Positions 34,763 to 42,924 of a stretch of 64,000 bases of DNA are shown here, piece after piece (position 1 is the first letter of the stretch; the number at the start of each line of letters is the position of its first letter). A program made the translations under genes and the position numbers. Source of the stretch: an uncultured Flavobacteriaceae bacterium (GTDB taxonomy: Bacteria > Bacteroidota > Bacteroidia > Flavobacteriales > Flavobacteriaceae); assembly GCA_913062575.1 (NCBI GenBank), contig CAJXVT010000008.1, forward strand, positions 1 to 64,000, given 5' to 3'. Below the pieces are notes generated by a model, which saw only the letters and a list, made by a program, of their open reading frames with translations, was not told the DNA's origin and did not search any database.

Positions 34763-35695
34763 TTAGAGATTCGATTTTACAGATTCATATTCAGAAACAA
34801 TTTCATTTAGTACATCTTTTGCCGATTTTATTTCATGTATCAACCCAGCAACTTGACCAATTTCTAATTCGCCATTATCCAAATCGCCTTCAAACATTCC
34901 TTTTTTAGCTCTTGCTCTTCCTAGTAACTCTTTGATTTCTTCAACTGTAGGATTGTGTTGATATAATTCTTGTACTTGATGGTAAAACTTATTTTTAACC
35001 AAACGAACTGGAGCCAACTCTTTTAGAGTTAACTGAGTATCACCATCTTTTAACCTTGTTATTTTTTGTTTAAAGTTTTCGTGAGCTGAAGATTCTTTGG
35101 TCGCAGCAAATCTACTTCCAATTTGAACTCCGTCTGCTCCAAGAACAGTCGCAGCTAGCATACCTCTTCCTGTTCCAATTCCGCCAGCAGCAATCACTGG
35201 AATTTTTACATTTTCTTTTACCATCGGAATTAAGGTAAACGTAGTGGTTTCTTCACGCCCGTTATGCCCACCTGCTTCAAACCCTTCACAGACAACTGCA
35301 TCTACTCCTGCTGCTTCTGCTTTTAAAGCAAACTTTACAGAACTTACTACGTGCACAACAGTAATTCCTTTTTCTTTTAAGAAAGAGGTCCATATTTTTG
35401 GGTTTCCTGCGGATGTAAAAACAATTTTCACACCTTCTTCAACAATAATATCCATGATTTTTTTAATATCTGGATACAACATTGGTACGTTTACACCAAA
35501 TGGTTTGTTTGTCGCCTTCTTACATTTCTGAATGTGCTCTCTTAATACATCTGGATACATTGATCCAGCTCCAATCAAACCCAATCCACCAGCATTAGAA
35601 ACTGCTGAGGCTAATTTATAACCCGAAACCCAAATCATTCCTCCTTGAACGATTGGATATTTTATTTTAAAAAGTTGTGTGATATTTTGTTGCAT
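34763..35695 (-). CDS. Nitronate monooxygenase family flavoprotein
   Basis: The 310-residue FMN-dependent TIM-barrel protein begins KIKYPIVQGGMIWVSGYKLASAVSNAGGLGLIG, the hallmark of the NMO/FabK group. Further family parts are GVDAVVCEGFEAGGHNGREE (catalytic-region His in GGHNG) and the FMN phosphate loops VIAAGGIGTGRGM and GADGVQIGSRF. Nitronate detoxification is the family's usual role; an enoyl reductase function cannot be fully excluded. It is packed without gaps between the subtilase and ywbE genes. Confidence 0.88.
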   Translation of the reverse strand: MQQNITQLFKIKYPIVQGGMIWVSGYKLASAVSNAGGLGLIGAGSMYPDVLREHIQKCKKATNKPFGVNVPMLYPDIKKIMDIIVEEGVKIVFTSAGNPKIWTSFLKEKGITVVHVVSSVKFALKAEAAGVDAVVCEGFEAGGHNGREETTTFTLIPMVKENVKIPVIAAGGIGTGRGMLAATVLGADGVQIGSRFAATKESSAHENFKQKITRLKDGDTQLTLKELAPVRLVKNKFYHQVQELYQHNPTVEEIKELLGRARAKKGMFEGDLDNGELEIGQVAGLIHEIKSAKDVLNEIVSEYESVKSNL

Positions 35696-37321
35696 TTACC
35701 TTTTTACTAACTTAATTGTCTTTTGTTGATTTCCATTTGTAATTCTCAGAATATAAATTCCTGAATTTAAACTTGAAACATTGATTGTTTTACTTTGTAA
35801 TCCTTTCTTTTCAAACACCTTCTTTCCAATCACATTATATATCTGAACACCAAACTGACTCAAATATTGGCTGTTAGATTGGATAGTAAAGGTATTATTT
35901 ACAGGATTTGGAAAAACAGTTGTTCTGGCTTCAAAATCCGCATCCTCAATACTTAATACTTTTGCATACGCGGTTTCAAAATTCGGAATTCCATAACCAT
36001 ATTGTTCATGTGGATTGTTATATCGATCTCCAGACTCACGAATGCGTTGCATGATTTGCATGTTTGTTAAATGCGGAAATGCTTGCCAAAAACAAGCAAC
36101 AACTCCTGTCATTACTGGTGATGAAAAAGAAGTTCCGTTTGATGTATATGGATTCCCTGAAGAATGACTAATGACATACACATTTTGCCCTTGTGCCAGT
36201 ACATCTGGCTTTACACGATTATCTGCAGTTGGTCCAAAAGAACTAAAAGCTGCAATTGTTTCTGATGCGTTTACTGCTCCAACTGTAAAGACCGAAGTTG
36301 CATCTGCAGGAGCTCCCATATATTTCCAAGCATCATTTCCTGAATTTCCAGCAGCATTTACTAATATCATTCCACGAGAAACGCCAATTTCAGCACCACG
36401 TGTAATAAAAGCTGTTTCCCCATTCATATCTGCATAAGTATAATCGTAATTAGCATTATCAAAAGTTGTATATCCTAATGAAGTATTGATCACATCAACA
36501 CCTAAACTATCTGCTCTTTCTGCTGCTTCAACCCATAAACTTTCTTCTAAAGGCACTTCATTTACTGCATCTTCAGTTCTAAATAAATAAAAAGAAGCAT
36601 CTGGTGCTGTCCCTACAAACTGCCCATCAAGATATCCACCAATATCTGACAACACATTGGTTCCGTGATTGTGTCCTGAATAAAAATTAGCACTTCTTTC
36701 AACAAAATCATAACCTCCTAAAATCTGATTGTTATCACGTAAACGTTTAAATGCTGCTAATGAATTTACATTCGGGAATCCAGCATCAATAACTGCAATA
36801 TGCATTCCTGCTCCTGTATACCCTTGTTGATGTAAATAATCTCCTTTCAACATTGAAATTTGATTTGCAGCATTTCCGTAATTAAAATCGGTTTTTATTT
36901 TAGCAAATTTATTTTTACTTTTTGCTTTTGACGAACGTTGAGATACTTTCCCTTTGGCATTTAAGTTATTATTTGCAAATTCAATTTCATCAACAAAAGA
37001 AAAGGTTGTTTTTAAATTACTAATATCTGCTTGTATTCCTTGTACATGAATTGCGTTTAACCATTTAGATTTTGCCAACACTGTGATTCCTGTAGCATTT
37101 TTAATTTGTGTATAATAAGTAGCTTCTAATGGGACATCTTTATTATCTAATGCAACATTTTGACGCGTTCTTCTATCTAAAGCCCGTTGAGATAACATTG
37201 TTAAAGGTGTTGCTAAATAAGTTGCAGAACTTGGTTTATCTTTTAGAAAAACCCAAGCATCCTCTTGAGCTAAAAGCTGAAGTGAAATTAAAAAAACGAA
37301 TACGTGAAGTAGATTCTTCAT
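35696..37321 (-). CDS. T9SS-exported subtilisin-like (S8) serine protease
   Basis: The 541-residue protein has a signal peptide (1-19), a propeptide-like segment to about 150, and an S8 protease domain. The catalytic triad is visible: D179 in IAVIDAGFP, H219 in GHNHGTNVLSD, S398 in NGTSFSSPVMTG, with the oxyanion Asn in NAAGNSGND (N326). The last ~80 residues are a type A T9SS sorting domain (TVFPNPVNNTFTI, VYNVIGKKVFEKKGL, GIYILRITNG, ending KLVKR). It is secreted to the surface or medium. It heads the unit with the monooxygenase and YwbE, probably by chance of packing. Confidence 0.95.
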   Translation of the reverse strand: MKNLLHVFVFLISLQLLAQEDAWVFLKDKPSSATYLATPLTMLSQRALDRRTRQNVALDNKDVPLEATYYTQIKNATGITVLAKSKWLNAIHVQGIQADISNLKTTFSFVDEIEFANNNLNAKGKVSQRSSKAKSKNKFAKIKTDFNYGNAANQISMLKGDYLHQQGYTGAGMHIAVIDAGFPNVNSLAAFKRLRDNNQILGGYDFVERSANFYSGHNHGTNVLSDIGGYLDGQFVGTAPDASFYLFRTEDAVNEVPLEESLWVEAAERADSLGVDVINTSLGYTTFDNANYDYTYADMNGETAFITRGAEIGVSRGMILVNAAGNSGNDAWKYMGAPADATSVFTVGAVNASETIAAFSSFGPTADNRVKPDVLAQGQNVYVISHSSGNPYTSNGTSFSSPVMTGVVACFWQAFPHLTNMQIMQRIRESGDRYNNPHEQYGYGIPNFETAYAKVLSIEDADFEARTTVFPNPVNNTFTIQSNSQYLSQFGVQIYNVIGKKVFEKKGLQSKTINVSSLNSGIYILRITNGNQQKTIKLVKR

Positions 37322-37375
37322 GGCTAAAATTTTGTTCCTCGAAAATACTACTTTTTCAACTATTTTTGATAGTGA

Positions 37376-38563
37376 TTAAGAAATTACTCCTGAACCTAGC
37401 AGTTCTTCATTTTGATACCAAGCAACAAATTGTCCTTCGGTAATTGCAGACTGTTTATTATCAAACTCAACATACAAACCATTCTTTACTTTATGTAAAG
37501 TTGCTTTTTCTAATGTTTGTCGATACCGTATTCTAGCTTCTACTTCTAAAGTTTCTCCAACTTTTAAAGCGATGTCTTCACGAACCCAATGCAATTCTTC
37601 GTTGGTTACAAATAATACATTTCTGTACAACCCTTTATGGTTTTTACCTTCACCAGCATAAATTACATTCTCATTCACATCAGTATCGATCACATACAAT
37701 GCTTCTTTGGTTCCTCCAACATCTAAACCTTTTCGTTGTCCTTTTGTAAAGTAATGTGCTCCTTGATGCTTTCCAACTACTTTTCCGTCTTCTATAGCAT
37801 ACTTGAATTTTGTTCCATAAAAAGCCAGCTCTTCTTCTTTATTTGAAAACGCTGGAATAGCTTTATTATAGATATCAGAATCTTGTGGAATTGTTACGAT
37901 AACTCCTTCTTTAGGTTGTAGTTTTTGCTGTAAAAATTCTGGCAATCGAACTTTACCTATAAAACATAATCCTTGAGAATCTTTTTTATCCGCAGTAATT
38001 AAATCTGCTTTTTTTGCAATTTCTCTAACTTCTGGCTTGGTTAACTCGCCAATAGGAAATAATGCTTTTGTTAATTGCTGTTGAGATAATTGACATAAAA
38101 AATAAGACTGATCTTTATTGACATCTTTTCCAGCCAATAATTTATATACCATTTGTCCGTCAATTTCTTCTTCTCCTTTTCTACAATAATGACCAGTTGC
38201 TACGTAATCTGCACCTAGATTAAGAGCGATATCCATAAAGACATCAAACTTAATTTCACGATTACATAATACATCTGGATTTGGTGTTCTTCCTTTTTCA
38301 TATTCATCAAACATGTAATCAACAATACGATCTTTGTATTGCTCACTTAAATCTACAACCTGAAAAGGGATTCCTAATTTATCAGCAACAATCATAGCAT
38401 CGTTACTATCTTCTAACCATGGACACTCATTAGAAATGGTTACAGAATCATCGTGCCAGTTTTTCATAAACAGCCCAATAACTTCATATCCTTGTTCTTT
38501 TAATAAATAGGCAGTTACACTACTATCTACACCTCCAGAAAGCCCTACAATTACTCGTTTCAT
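37376..38563 (-). CDS. mnmA: tRNA-specific 2-thiouridylase MnmA
   Basis: MnmA thiolates U34 of Lys, Glu and Gln tRNAs. The start at 38563 gives [15 protein letters not shown], the family's normal N-terminus; a TTG 24 bases upstream lies inside the -7 promoter element and is not used. The 395-residue protein has the PP-loop SGGVDSS, the catalytic Cys in [12 protein letters not shown], the second Cys in GLCFIGKV, and GQYYTKGQR-like [15 protein letters not shown]. It stands as a single gene. Confidence 0.95.
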   Translation of the reverse strand: MKRVIVGLSGGVDSSVTAYLLKEQGYEVIGLFMKNWHDDSVTISNECPWLEDSNDAMIVADKLGIPFQVVDLSEQYKDRIVDYMFDEYEKGRTPNPDVLCNREIKFDVFMDIALNLGADYVATGHYCRKGEEEIDGQMVYKLLAGKDVNKDQSYFLCQLSQQQLTKALFPIGELTKPEVREIAKKADLITADKKDSQGLCFIGKVRLPEFLQQKLQPKEGVIVTIPQDSDIYNKAIPAFSNKEEELAFYGTKFKYAIEDGKVVGKHQGAHYFTKGQRKGLDVGGTKEALYVIDTDVNENVIYAGEGKNHKGLYRNVLFVTNEELHWVREDIALKVGETLEVEARIRYRQTLEKATLHKVKNGLYVEFDNKQSAITEGQFVAWYQNEELLGSGVIS

Positions 38564-38584
38564 TATTTTTGATAAAATTGACTG

Positions 38585-38592
38585 CAAAGATA
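38585..38592 (-). promoter_or_regulatory. -7 promoter element of mnmA
   Basis: TATCTTTG on the minus strand, 21 bases before the chosen ATG. It overlaps a TTG that would otherwise extend the reading frame, so it decides the start. Confidence 0.6.
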
Positions 38593-38647
38593 CAAATCAA
38601 TTCTCAAAAAAGAACATTGAATTTATTGATGTATTGATAAGGGAAAG

Positions 38648-39367
38648 CTATTTGTTTTTATGTTGTATTTTGTTTTTTCGAGACTCTCTTTTCTTTTTAT
38701 CGTCTACTTTTTCTCCATCTAAATAAAACTCCCATTTACCAACGCGTTTTCCATCTTTATACATGCCTCTTTCTTTAAGGCTTCCACTTAATTCAAAGTA
38801 TTTTGCCAAGCCATTTGCCTTTCCGTATTCAAATAAAACGTCTTCTATTAAAATTTCTTTATCAGAGTATTTTTTTGATGCTCCATGTAGCAATCCATTT
38901 TTATAGATTGATTCTTCAGCTTTTTTTCCGTTGCTTTTAAAGTAGATGGTTACTTTACCTTCTAATTTTCCATCAACATAGAATTCTTCAGAAAACACTT
39001 TTCCTGTAACGTAATAGTACATCCATTTCCCTATTCTATTCTTTCTTACGAACTTCCCTACAGTTCTTAACTTTCCATTATCATAAAAATATTTTATATT
39101 AATGGTATCTGAATCTTTATCAAAGATTTTAATTGCTTCTGGAAAGCGAGAAGTTTTTATACTATAAAACTTAAAAGTGCCTATTTCTTTACCATCTTTA
39201 AACTGCCCGATATATCGAAGCCTTTTATTTGGATAATACTTTCTCCATGTACCTGTTCTTTTTTTATTTTCATCAAATTGATTAAAACTCTGTCCTTTTA
39301 CAATACCAGAGCTTAAAAAACATAAAAATAGTAAGCAAACAAAAAATAGTCTTTTTATATTTATCAT
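38648..39367 (-). CDS. Exported MORN-repeat protein (YwqK-like)
   Basis: The 239-residue protein has a signal peptide (about 1-25, ending VKG-Q) and six to seven MORN-type repeats, short beta hairpins of the form GxWxYYxxxGxxxxEExYxxGKxxG (for example RTGTWRKYYPNKRLRYIGQF and IGKWMYYYVTGKVFSEEFY). In flavobacteria such proteins are frequent, and database labels as toxin-antitoxin antitoxin rest on weak similarity to YwqK. No toxin gene is nearby. The basic C-terminus (KKKRESRKNK) is notable. Function is unknown. Confidence 0.85.
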   Translation of the reverse strand: MINIKRLFFVCLLFLCFLSSGIVKGQSFNQFDENKKRTGTWRKYYPNKRLRYIGQFKDGKEIGTFKFYSIKTSRFPEAIKIFDKDSDTINIKYFYDNGKLRTVGKFVRKNRIGKWMYYYVTGKVFSEEFYVDGKLEGKVTIYFKSNGKKAEESIYKNGLLHGASKKYSDKEILIEDVLFEYGKANGLAKYFELSGSLKERGMYKDGKRVGKWEFYLDGEKVDDKKKRESRKNKIQHKNK

Positions 39368-39407
39368 CTTTAAAAATTAATAGGGTAAATATACATAACA
39401 AGTGCAA

Positions 39408-39989
39408 ATGGATAAAAATTATTTAATATCAATTTTAAATAATATGCAAAACCCTAAAAGGGAAAACAGACAAACTGCTGCTAATATTGTGTATGCTAAT
39501 CAAGAATTATTTCAACACCTTGTTTCTCTTACATTTACTGTTGATGATAAGATCTCTATTAAAGCTGCTTGGGTCTTAGAATGGATTTGTACTCATGGTA
39601 GATTACCTTGGATACTTCCTCATTTAGATGAGTTTACAGAAAACATCTCTAAAGTGACTTTTGATAGCGCCATAAGACCCTGTGCTAAAATCTGTGAATA
39701 TATTGCAACCGCTTATACTTCAAAAACTGAAAATGATTTTAAAGAATGTTTATCCGATACTCATATAGAAACCATTATTGAAACTGGTTTTGATTGGTTA
39801 ATCACTCCCCAAAAGATAGCAGTTAGAGCATATACTATGACATCTTTGTATTTATTTGGATTTCAAAAAGAGTGGGTACATCCAGAACTGGAACATTTAA
39901 TTAGTACTAAAATCATTAAAGAAAGTGCAGGTTGTAAAGCGAGAGGGAACAAGATTTTAGCATTGATAAAAAAGCATCAAAAAAACTAA
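39408..39989 (+). CDS. Helical (HEAT-like) protein adjacent to purB
   Basis: The start is taken at the ATG at 39408; a GTG two codons upstream is possible. The 193-residue protein is all-helical by composition, with an early HEAT-like pair (NRQTAANIVYANQELFQHLVSL and KISIKAAWVLEWICTHG). It has no signal peptide. Similar genes sit directly before purB in flavobacteria and are sometimes wrongly named adenylosuccinate lyase; there is no lyase motif. Function is unknown. Confidence 0.7.
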   Translation: MDKNYLISILNNMQNPKRENRQTAANIVYANQELFQHLVSLTFTVDDKISIKAAWVLEWICTHGRLPWILPHLDEFTENISKVTFDSAIRPCAKICEYIATAYTSKTENDFKECLSDTHIETIIETGFDWLITPQKIAVRAYTMTSLYLFGFQKEWVHPELEHLISTKIIKESAGCKARGNKILALIKKHQKN

Positions 39990-40019
39990 AAAAGCACTAC
40001 TAAAGTTTGTATAAATCAG

Positions 40020-40027
40020 TATTTTTG
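40020..40027 (+). promoter_or_regulatory. -7 promoter element of purB
   Basis: TATTTTTG matches TAnnTTTG and ends 26 bases before the purB ATG. No standard -33 element was recognised. Confidence 0.55.
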
Positions 40028-40053
40028 CAGCTTTATAACACAACACAACTACA

Positions 40054-41397
40054 ATGAGCTTAAACGAATTAAATGCTATCTCTCCAATTGATGGAAGATA
40101 TAGAAATAAAGTAGCAAAATTAGCAGATTTTTATTCAGAAGAATCTCTAATAAAATATAGAGTAAAAGTAGAAATTGAATACTTTATTGCTTTGTGTGAA
40201 ATTCCGTTACCTCAACTACAAGATTTTAATACAGATTTGTTTGCTGATTTACGTAAAATCTATACCGATTTTTCTACTGAAGATGCACAAAAAATCAAAG
40301 ATATTGAAAAAGTTACCAATCACGATGTGAAAGCAGTTGAGTACTTTATCAAAGAAGAATTTGACAAGCTTAGCTTGATTAAGTATAAAGAGTTTATCCA
40401 CTTCGGATTGACTTCTCAAGACATAAACAATACGGCAATTCCGTTATCAATCAAAGATTCTATCGAGGCAACATATGTTCCTGCTTTACAAGAATTGATT
40501 GCAAAACTAAAAGAGTTATCTATTGAGTGGAGCGATGTTTCTATGTTGGCAAGAACACATGGACAACCAGCTTCTCCTACACGTTTAGGGAAAGAAATCG
40601 CTGTTTTTGTAACCCGTTTAAATGAGCAAGTAAAGTATTTCAATACCATTCCGAATGCTGCAAAATTTGGTGGTGCTACTGGAAATTACAATGCACATCA
40701 TGTTGCCTATCCAAACATCGACTGGAAAGATTTCGGAACGAATTTTGTTCAAAACAAATTAGGTTTACACCATTCATATCCAACAACTCAAATTGAGCAT
40801 TACGATCATTTGGCTTCTTTATTTGATGCAATGAAAAGAATCAACACCATTATCTTAGATTTAGACAAAGATATTTGGACCTATGTTGCCATGGATTATT
40901 TCAAACAAAAAATTAAAGCTGGAGAAATTGGTTCTTCTGCAATGCCACATAAAGTAAACCCTATCGATTTTGAAAACTCTGAAGGAAACTTAGGAATGGC
41001 AAATGCTATTTTTGAGCATTTAGCAGCAAAATTGCCTATTTCTAGAATGCAACGCGATTTAACAGACAGTACGGTTTTACGTAATGTTGGTGTCCCTTTC
41101 GGACATACATTAATTGGATTTAGTTCTACTTTAAAAGGATTGAATAAATTATTATTGAATAGAGAAAAGTTTGAACAAGATTTAGAAAACAATTGGGCTG
41201 TTGTAGCTGAAGCAATTCAGACTATCCTTAGAAGAGAGGCATATCCAAATCCTTATGAAGCTTTAAAAGGATTGACAAGAACAAACGAAAAAATTACACA
41301 AAATTCAATTGCTAACTTTATTGATACATTAGAAGTTTCTGATGCTATTAAAGCTGAATTGAAAGTTATTACACCCGCTAATTTTACAGGTATTTAA
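40054..41397 (+). CDS. purB: Adenylosuccinate lyase
   Basis: PurB removes fumarate from SAICAR and from adenylosuccinate in purine synthesis. The 447-residue enzyme has the fumarase-superfamily signature SSAMPHKVNPIDFENSEGN with the catalytic Ser, the conserved TSQDINNTA and the TRTHGQPASPT-like ARTHGQPASPTRLGKE blocks. The start ELNAISPIDGRYRNKV is typical. The stop overlaps the ATG of a small lipoprotein gene by one base. Confidence 0.97.
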   Translation: MSLNELNAISPIDGRYRNKVAKLADFYSEESLIKYRVKVEIEYFIALCEIPLPQLQDFNTDLFADLRKIYTDFSTEDAQKIKDIEKVTNHDVKAVEYFIKEEFDKLSLIKYKEFIHFGLTSQDINNTAIPLSIKDSIEATYVPALQELIAKLKELSIEWSDVSMLARTHGQPASPTRLGKEIAVFVTRLNEQVKYFNTIPNAAKFGGATGNYNAHHVAYPNIDWKDFGTNFVQNKLGLHHSYPTTQIEHYDHLASLFDAMKRINTIILDLDKDIWTYVAMDYFKQKIKAGEIGSSAMPHKVNPIDFENSEGNLGMANAIFEHLAAKLPISRMQRDLTDSTVLRNVGVPFGHTLIGFSSTLKGLNKLLLNREKFEQDLENNWAVVAEAIQTILRREAYPNPYEALKGLTRTNEKITQNSIANFIDTLEVSDAIKAELKVITPANFTGI

Positions 41398-41771
41398 TGA
41401 GAAAATTATTATTTTTAGTCGTATTTATTTCTATAGCTGTTTCATGTAAAGATGTACCTGTAATAGATAACAATAACATCTTTAAAACTGGGGTTTTTGA
41501 AATTCCTGCAGGGAAAAATTTTGTTAAGGAAACAATTATTAGAAAAGATAGTATTCAAATTAGCAAGTACGAAGATCATATAGATACATTGTCTATTAAG
41601 TGGAAAAACAACTTTTTTTACACGCTTAAATATATCAATCCTAAAAATGAAATTCAAAAAGACCCAATGTTTGTTCAAATCAACAAAGTGTATGAAAACT
41701 CTTATGATTTTACAGTAAAAATTGGTTTTTCTAATTTCTCTACTAAAGGAACTATTCATAAAGTAAAATAA
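41397..41771 (+). CDS. Small lipoprotein of unknown function
   Basis: The 124-residue protein has a lipobox (FISIAVSC17) and a beta-rich mature part (KWKNNFFYTLKYINPKNEI, YDFTVKIGFSNFSTKGTIHKVK). It is translationally coupled to purB (TAATG) and lies 2 bases before terC. It is small enough to be a single lipocalin-like or beta-sandwich domain. The family is not recognised with certainty; such coupling is found in other flavobacteria. Confidence 0.7.
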   Translation: MRKLLFLVVFISIAVSCKDVPVIDNNNIFKTGVFEIPAGKNFVKETIIRKDSIQISKYEDHIDTLSIKWKNNFFYTLKYINPKNEIQKDPMFVQINKVYENSYDFTVKIGFSNFSTKGTIHKVK

Positions 41772-41773
41772 CT

Positions 41774-42541
41774 ATGGAAATTTTCACTCAAGTTGATACT
41801 TGGATTGCACTATTAACGCTTACTTTTTTAGAAATTATTTTAGGTATAGATAATATTATTTTCATATCGATATCAACAAGTAAACTTCCAGAAAAACTAC
41901 AAAGAAAAGCTACAAATATAGGTTTGGCATTGGCCATGGTTTTTAGAATTATTTTATTGTTAGGAGTCTCTTACTTAATAGCGATGAAAGAACCTTGGTT
42001 TACTATTAACACCTCTTGGTTAACTACAGAAATTACAGGACAAAGCATTATTCTAATTTTAGGAGGTATCTTTTTACTATACAAAAGCACCAGTGAAATA
42101 CACCATAAAGTTGAAGGGGTTACAGAAGGAGAAGAAGCTCCCAAAAAGAAAACCTCTACCTTGTCAAAAGTAATTGTTCAAATTGTTTTAATTGATATTG
42201 TATTTTCATTTGACTCGGTTTTAACAGCCGTTGGAATGACAAATGGTGTTGAGGGTGCTTTGATAATTATGATTACTGCAGTAATTATTTCTATGTTAAT
42301 TATGATGGTATTTGCAAATCCTGTTAGTCAGTTTGTAAACAAACATCCAACAATACAAATGTTGGCATTGTCTTTCTTAATATTGATTGGTTTTATGTTA
42401 ATTACAGAAGGAGCACATTTAGCAAATACAGTTATATTTAAGCAGCATATAGGAGCAATTCCCAAAGGATATTTGTATTTTGCCATTGCTTTCTCTTTAG
42501 GAGTGGAAGCATTAAACATGAGAATTAGAAAGAAAAAATAA
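41774..42541 (+). CDS. TerC family integral membrane protein
   Basis: The 255-residue protein has seven hydrophobic helices and the TerC signatures LTFLEIILGIDNIIFISI near residues 17-34 and IVLIDIVFSFDSVLTAVGM near 136-154, each with acidic residues inside helices. Homologues export metal ions such as manganese, help load exoenzymes, or confer tellurite resistance. The stop overlaps the start region of the His-rich exported protein by one base, so the two are likely coupled and may both concern metal handling. Confidence 0.9.
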   Translation: MEIFTQVDTWIALLTLTFLEIILGIDNIIFISISTSKLPEKLQRKATNIGLALAMVFRIILLLGVSYLIAMKEPWFTINTSWLTTEITGQSIILILGGIFLLYKSTSEIHHKVEGVTEGEEAPKKKTSTLSKVIVQIVLIDIVFSFDSVLTAVGMTNGVEGALIIMITAVIISMLIMMVFANPVSQFVNKHPTIQMLALSFLILIGFMLITEGAHLANTVIFKQHIGAIPKGYLYFAIAFSLGVEALNMRIRKKK

Positions 42542-42867
42542 TTTCTATCAGTCAATTAAAAAAACATATCACTCTTTTAGCAATCGCAGTTTTGCTTTTG
42601 CCATCTGCAATTCAATTGGTTCACGCTTTAGAGAATCATGAGCATACGGTATGTGTTTCTAAGACAGATACACACATACATGCTAATGAGTTTGATTGTG
42701 ATATTTTTCATAGACCACATCAAACATTAGGTTATGAACTTCCATCTACTTTAGATGTTATTCCTACTCATTATTACACTACAACTTCTAAAGAAATTCC
42801 TCAGGTTTTTCTTGTCGTTTTTCAAAACAAGAAGAATCCAAGAGGCCCACCATTTTTTATTGTTTAA
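42541..42867 (+). CDS. Exported His-rich protein with a non-ATG start
   Basis: The frame read from 42541 gives a clear signal peptide (QLKKHITLLAIAVLLLPSAI, cut after VHA), so the true start must lie upstream of the TTG at 42592. No ATG, GTG or TTG is available there before the in-frame TAG at 42526; only ATA (42538) or ATT (42541) fit, the latter overlapping the terC stop as TAATT. The mature part is rich in His and Cys (ENHEHTVCVSKTDTHIHANEFDC). Similar short proteins precede metal-type TonB receptors in flavobacteria, as here. A metal-binding role is inferred; the ATT start is a proposal. Confidence 0.6.
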   Translation: MSISQLKKHITLLAIAVLLLPSAIQLVHALENHEHTVCVSKTDTHIHANEFDCDIFHRPHQTLGYELPSTLDVIPTHYYTTTSKEIPQVFLVVFQNKKNPRGPPFFIV

Positions 42868-42924
42868 ACACTTTTCGTCTTTTTAAAGACCAAACTACAT
42901 TACAAACAATAAAATAAAACTATA

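Noticed and set aside
38564-38587. A TTG start that would lengthen MnmA by eight residues
   Set aside because: It lies in the -7 promoter element, and the ATG at 38563 gives the standard N-terminus.
38648-39367. The MORN protein as an antitoxin of a toxin-antitoxin pair
   Set aside because: No toxin-like partner is adjacent, the protein is exported, and the YwqK antitoxin label rests on weak similarity.
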